Shown: positions 61,444 to 64,000 of the stretch, piece by piece
Layout of the letters: each line of letters starts with the position of its first letter
Numbering within the stretch: position 1 is the first letter of the stretch
Assembly (NCBI RefSeq): GCF_001766415.1
Contig: NZ_MKXO01000005.1
Location: 148,370-212,369 of the forward strand
Reading direction: 5' to 3'
Length of the DNA: 64,000 nucleotides
From: Exiguobacterium aurantiacum
Lineage (GTDB): Bacteria; Bacillota; Bacilli; Exiguobacteriales; Exiguobacteriaceae
Program-made: the position numbers and the translations under genes
Notes under the pieces: model-generated
Seen by the model: the letters and a program-made list of their open reading frames with translations, nothing else
Told to the model about the DNA's origin: nothing
Database searches by the model: none

Positions 61444-62316
61444 GTGACGATGGAATATGCGACTCGAACAATTTATTCAGAATATGCAGCCTTGAAAACA
61501 ACGCTTGGCATCATTGAAGTGAAGAAGAAACGGCCGCGCGATCCATTAACAGATCAATCGGATCGATTGTTGATTGTGATTGAAGCGAAGGAAGAACCAT
61601 TTTGGACAGTGAAACACTATCAAGTCGGACAAGAAAAAATCGTTCTTCATATAGTCAGTGATTCGATGATGGATCGTTGGATTCTAATGAACGAGAACCG
61701 GCGTGCCATCCATTGGATCGAAGACGGCATGGTGCTGTTCGAACGAAATGAGTTTTTGCTCGAGCTCAGGCAACGGTTGCGCAATTTCTCGAACGAGGAA
61801 CAACGACTGCAACTCTCGCTCGCGTTCGCCAAGCTGCTTAGACGTTTCGAAGATGGGCGCGGACTGTTCTTACAGGAAGAGCATCAAGATGCGTTCACCC
61901 AAATCCACCATGCGCTCACGCATTTGGCGCGGCTCTCCATCCTGGAGGCAGGAATCCACCCAGAGATTGTATTATGGAAGCAAGTCCGTAAACTCGACCT
62001 AGAAGTGTATAAGCTTCACGACGAACTCGTGAACGGGCACGAATCACTCGAACAACGTATTCACCTGGTCATCATCGGCATGGAGCATTTAATTCAATCT
62101 AAAGTCTTGCCGGGTACGTTGTTACTTTTGCAGGCGATGCAACAACGTGACGAACCATGGTCGTTCTCGGAGTTGATGGAGCACCCGAACTTACAAGAGT
62201 TAAAAGTCGACCTCGGCAGCATCGTCGGCTTCTTAGTCCGGAAAGGTTACGTTCGGGCAGTGACACGTCCGACAAAAGGAGTAGGCGTCGAAGCGGTCGC
62301 TTATGAAATTGCTTAA
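61444..62316 (+). CDS. ygxA: YgxA-like nucleotidyltransferase-related protein
   Basis: About 290 aa, soluble. The N-terminal third (DQSDRLLIVIEAKEEPFWTVKHYQV) and the helical remainder resemble the YgxA-type nucleotidyltransferase-like family; position between ygzB and an rRNA operon is as for ygxA in B. subtilis, which supports the call. Key catalytic Asp pairs of true nucleotidyltransferases are not obvious. Start GTG 61444 or ATG 61450, both after AAGAAGG. Confidence 0.75.
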   Translation: MTMEYATRTIYSEYAALKTTLGIIEVKKKRPRDPLTDQSDRLLIVIEAKEEPFWTVKHYQVGQEKIVLHIVSDSMMDRWILMNENRRAIHWIEDGMVLFERNEFLLELRQRLRNFSNEEQRLQLSLAFAKLLRRFEDGRGLFLQEEHQDAFTQIHHALTHLARLSILEAGIHPEIVLWKQVRKLDLEVYKLHDELVNGHESLEQRIHLVIIGMEHLIQSKVLPGTLLLLQAMQQRDEPWSFSELMEHPNLQELKVDLGSIVGFLVRKGYVRAVTRPTKGVGVEAVAYEIA

Positions 62317-62330
62317 CTATATAGAAGAGA

Positions 62331-63524
62331 ATGGGGAAACTGAATCGAATGAAGGTTACTAAATTTCTGCTCGGCAGCGTGTTTATTATATTTACGGCTG
62401 GATTCTTATCAATTGTGACAGGATTGTTTGCGATGGGCGATCCTCTCGGAAGTGAGCGGCCGATCATTTGGACGATTTGGTACGTGGTCGTTCTCTTGAT
62501 TGTTATTATGGCGCTATATGACTTTTCATCGTTATCGAAAGGACAACTCAAACGTATCGCTTTAATTGGAACGGTTGTCGGGATTGTTTTCTTTAGTTCC
62601 GTGAAAGGATATTACGTGTATACGGCGGGATTACGGATTGAAGAACGTGGCGTCTCGTTGCGTGACTATCAACCGTTCAAGCCTAAGTCTGATTTGGCTG
62701 AACTCGATAAGCCTTCAACATTTGAGATTGGAACAAACATTCCCCGACTAGACGGCGCGACGGCGCTGTATCCGATGTATGCTGCATTCGTCGAGGCGGT
62801 TTATCCTGAAGCGGATTATAACCCCGATAGCCCTGAAGTCAGCTCGGTCGTCTCGACGACGACAGGTACAGCGTATGAGCGATTGGTTAAAGGGAAAACG
62901 GATATCATCTTTGTAGCCGGACCGTCCGATCAACAGTTGGCAGTAGCTGAGCGACAAGGAGTAGAGTTTCAGATGACACCGATCGGCCGTGAGGCGTTCG
63001 TCTTTTTTGTACATGAAGACAATCCGGTCGACTCGCTCGAATTGGAACAAATTCAAAACATCTATGCAGGGGACATTACGAGTTGGGATGAAGTCGGTGG
63101 TAAAAAAGATTCGATTCGAGCGTTCCAACGGCCAGAAGACAGCGGGAGCCAAACGGCTTTGCAGCGTTTGATGGGGGACACAAAGCTTATGGACGCCCCG
63201 GTCGAGGATGTCCCGGAAGGAATGGGTGGCATCATCGAACAGACGGCTTCCTATCAAAACCATAAAAATGCCATCGGATTCTCGTTCCGCTTTTATGCAA
63301 CGGAGATGGTAGATGAACATGCGATTAAATTGTTACGGGTCGATGATGTCGCGCCTACGGTCGAGACGATCGGGGACGGGACGTACCCGATCACATCCGA
63401 GTTTTATGCGGTCACGACGACCGACAAATACGAGCAATATAAGCCGTTCATCGAATGGCTGACGTCTGAAGAAGGACAGTCACTTGTTGAAAAGACAGGA
63501 TACGTGCCACTGGCTACAAATTGA
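62331..63524 (+). CDS. Membrane-anchored PstS-like substrate-binding protein
   Basis: Three predicted membrane segments (about residues 11-35, 45-66 and 76-98) precede a PstS-like domain: LDGATALYPMYAAFVEAVYP, STTTGTAYERLVKGKTDIIFVAGPS, IYAGDITSWDEVGGKKDSIRAFQRPEDSGSQTAL, AIGFSFRFYAT. Three helices place the binding domain outside the cell. No permease or ATPase gene is adjacent. It may bind phosphate or a similar oxyanion. 397 aa from ATG 62331; ATG 62349 is an alternative start. Confidence 0.78.
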   Translation: MGKLNRMKVTKFLLGSVFIIFTAGFLSIVTGLFAMGDPLGSERPIIWTIWYVVVLLIVIMALYDFSSLSKGQLKRIALIGTVVGIVFFSSVKGYYVYTAGLRIEERGVSLRDYQPFKPKSDLAELDKPSTFEIGTNIPRLDGATALYPMYAAFVEAVYPEADYNPDSPEVSSVVSTTTGTAYERLVKGKTDIIFVAGPSDQQLAVAERQGVEFQMTPIGREAFVFFVHEDNPVDSLELEQIQNIYAGDITSWDEVGGKKDSIRAFQRPEDSGSQTALQRLMGDTKLMDAPVEDVPEGMGGIIEQTASYQNHKNAIGFSFRFYATEMVDEHAIKLLRVDDVAPTVETIGDGTYPITSEFYAVTTTDKYEQYKPFIEWLTSEEGQSLVEKTGYVPLATN

Positions 63525-63528
63525 TTGG

Positions 63529-63565
63529 GATTGGGTCTCTAAATACAGAGATCCAATCTTTTTTT
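63529..63565 (+). terminator. Terminator after the PstS-like gene
   Basis: GATTGG and CCAATC arms with inner CTCT/AGAG, followed by TTTTTTT. Confidence 0.82.
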
Positions 63566-63584
63566 ATTTTCTTGTTATTTTTTA

Positions 63585-63613
63585 TTGACGCGGTGGTAAA
63601 TAGGCATTATAGT
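63585..63613 (+). promoter_or_regulatory. rRNA operon promoter P1
   Basis: TTGACG (63585-63590), 17-base spacer, TATAGT (63608-63613). Confidence 0.75.
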
Positions 63614-63670
63614 TATAAACGTTGTCACGGCAAATGATTATTCCAGAAAAACAATTTGTGAAAAAAGTTG

Positions 63671-63700
63671 TTGACTTTTAATCAGGAAACGTGATAAATT
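63671..63700 (+). promoter_or_regulatory. rRNA operon promoter P2
   Basis: TTGACT (63671-63676), then TGATAAATT with TAAATT at 63695-63700; spacer 18. Downstream the leader holds TTGAAAACTGAAC (63731-63743), common in Bacillales pre-rRNA. Confidence 0.65.
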
Positions 63701-63812
63701 AATTGAGTCGCCAAGCGCGACAGACGAACTTTGAAAACTGAACGATGAGGCAAAAAAGTTTTACAAGTTTTGATTGAAGCGCAAGCTTCGTCATTTTCAA
63801 GAGCTATATCAA

Positions 63813-64000
63813 ATTCTTTGGAGAGTTTGATCCTGGCTCAGGACGAACGCTGGCGGCGTGCCTAATACATGCAAGTCGAGCGCAGGAAATCGACGGAACC
63901 CTTCGGGGGGAAGTCGACGGAATGAGCGGCGGACGGGTGAGTAACACGTAAAGAACCTGCCCTCAGGTCTGGGATAACCACGAGAAATCGGGGCTAATAC
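63813..64000 (+). rRNA. rrs: 16S ribosomal RNA, 5' part
   Basis: Contains the universal GAGAGTTTGATCCTGGCTCAG region and continues through GCGGCGTGCCTAATACATGC and GAGCGGCGGACGGGTGAG until the window ends. The V1 text (GAGCGCAGGAAATCGACGG) and ACGTAAAGAACCTGCCC look like Exiguobacterium. The mature 5' end is uncertain by a few bases. Confidence 0.97.

Noticed and set aside
1..64000. CRISPR array or prophage
   Set aside because: No series of spaced direct repeats and no phage structural or integrase genes were seen.

Overview
The window is chromosomal DNA of a low-GC Gram-positive bacterium, very probably Exiguobacterium. The 5' end of a 16S rRNA gene at the right edge has Exiguobacterium-like V1 text, and gene order follows Bacillales blocks known from Bacillus subtilis: yfhF/recX/yfhH/yfhJ, yfhP/mutY, ygaC/ygaD, and gsaB-perR-ygzB-ygxA-rrn.

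Layout. 1-6.2 kb: small unknown membrane/acidic proteins, cvfB, the DEAD-box helicase cshA, a degenerate EAL protein (ykuI) and a methionine aminopeptidase. 6.2-14.4 kb: menaquinone synthesis, menF-D-H-B-E-C leftward and menA rightward. 14.4-22.5 kb: carbonic anhydrase, YihY, Nudix, PfkB kinase, a PfeT/ZosA-type metal ATPase with Fur/PerR-like boxes, and two transporters. 22.5-25.0 kb: a radical SAM gene (yfkAB) split by a TnpB-only IS200/IS605-type element whose tnpB lies downstream of a LexA-box-like palindrome. 25-35.6 kb: rlmCD, cdd, a two-component system, an acetyltransferase behind a structured leader, an amidohydrolase, yfhF, recX and lctP. 35.6-41 kb: a 23-codon leader ORF and attenuator, the heterodimeric multidrug ABC exporter bmrC-bmrD, and an RtcB RNA ligase in the same apparent operon. 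41-46 kb: yfhH, yfhJ and a polyamine operon (cupin regulator plus potABCD) behind a duplicated operator. 46-57 kb: NERD protein, DUF779-aldehyde dehydrogenase pair, a decayed yceI, yfhP, mutY, ygaC, ygaD, a likely SigB-driven FN3/DUF3238 protein, and a DCC protein. 56-64 kb: MFS/SgrR divergent pair, hemL, perR, ygzB, ygxA, a membrane-anchored PstS-like protein, then tandem rRNA promoters and 16S.

The most interesting points are: (1) the leader-controlled bmrC-bmrD-rtcB operon, which would join drug efflux with RNA repair under a translation-sensing attenuator; (2) the TnpB element with intact nuclease residues, a recognisable omega-RNA end, a deducible TAM and guide, and an SOS-like box; (3) a repeated architecture in which an intrinsic terminator stands directly before the Shine-Dalgarno sequence of the next co-directional gene; (4) a nested-stem RNA leader before a GNAT gene; (5) an EAL-fold protein that has lost nearly all catalytic residues.

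All product names come from reading the sequence and from remembered family features; no database search was run. Coordinates of short sites may be off by a base.
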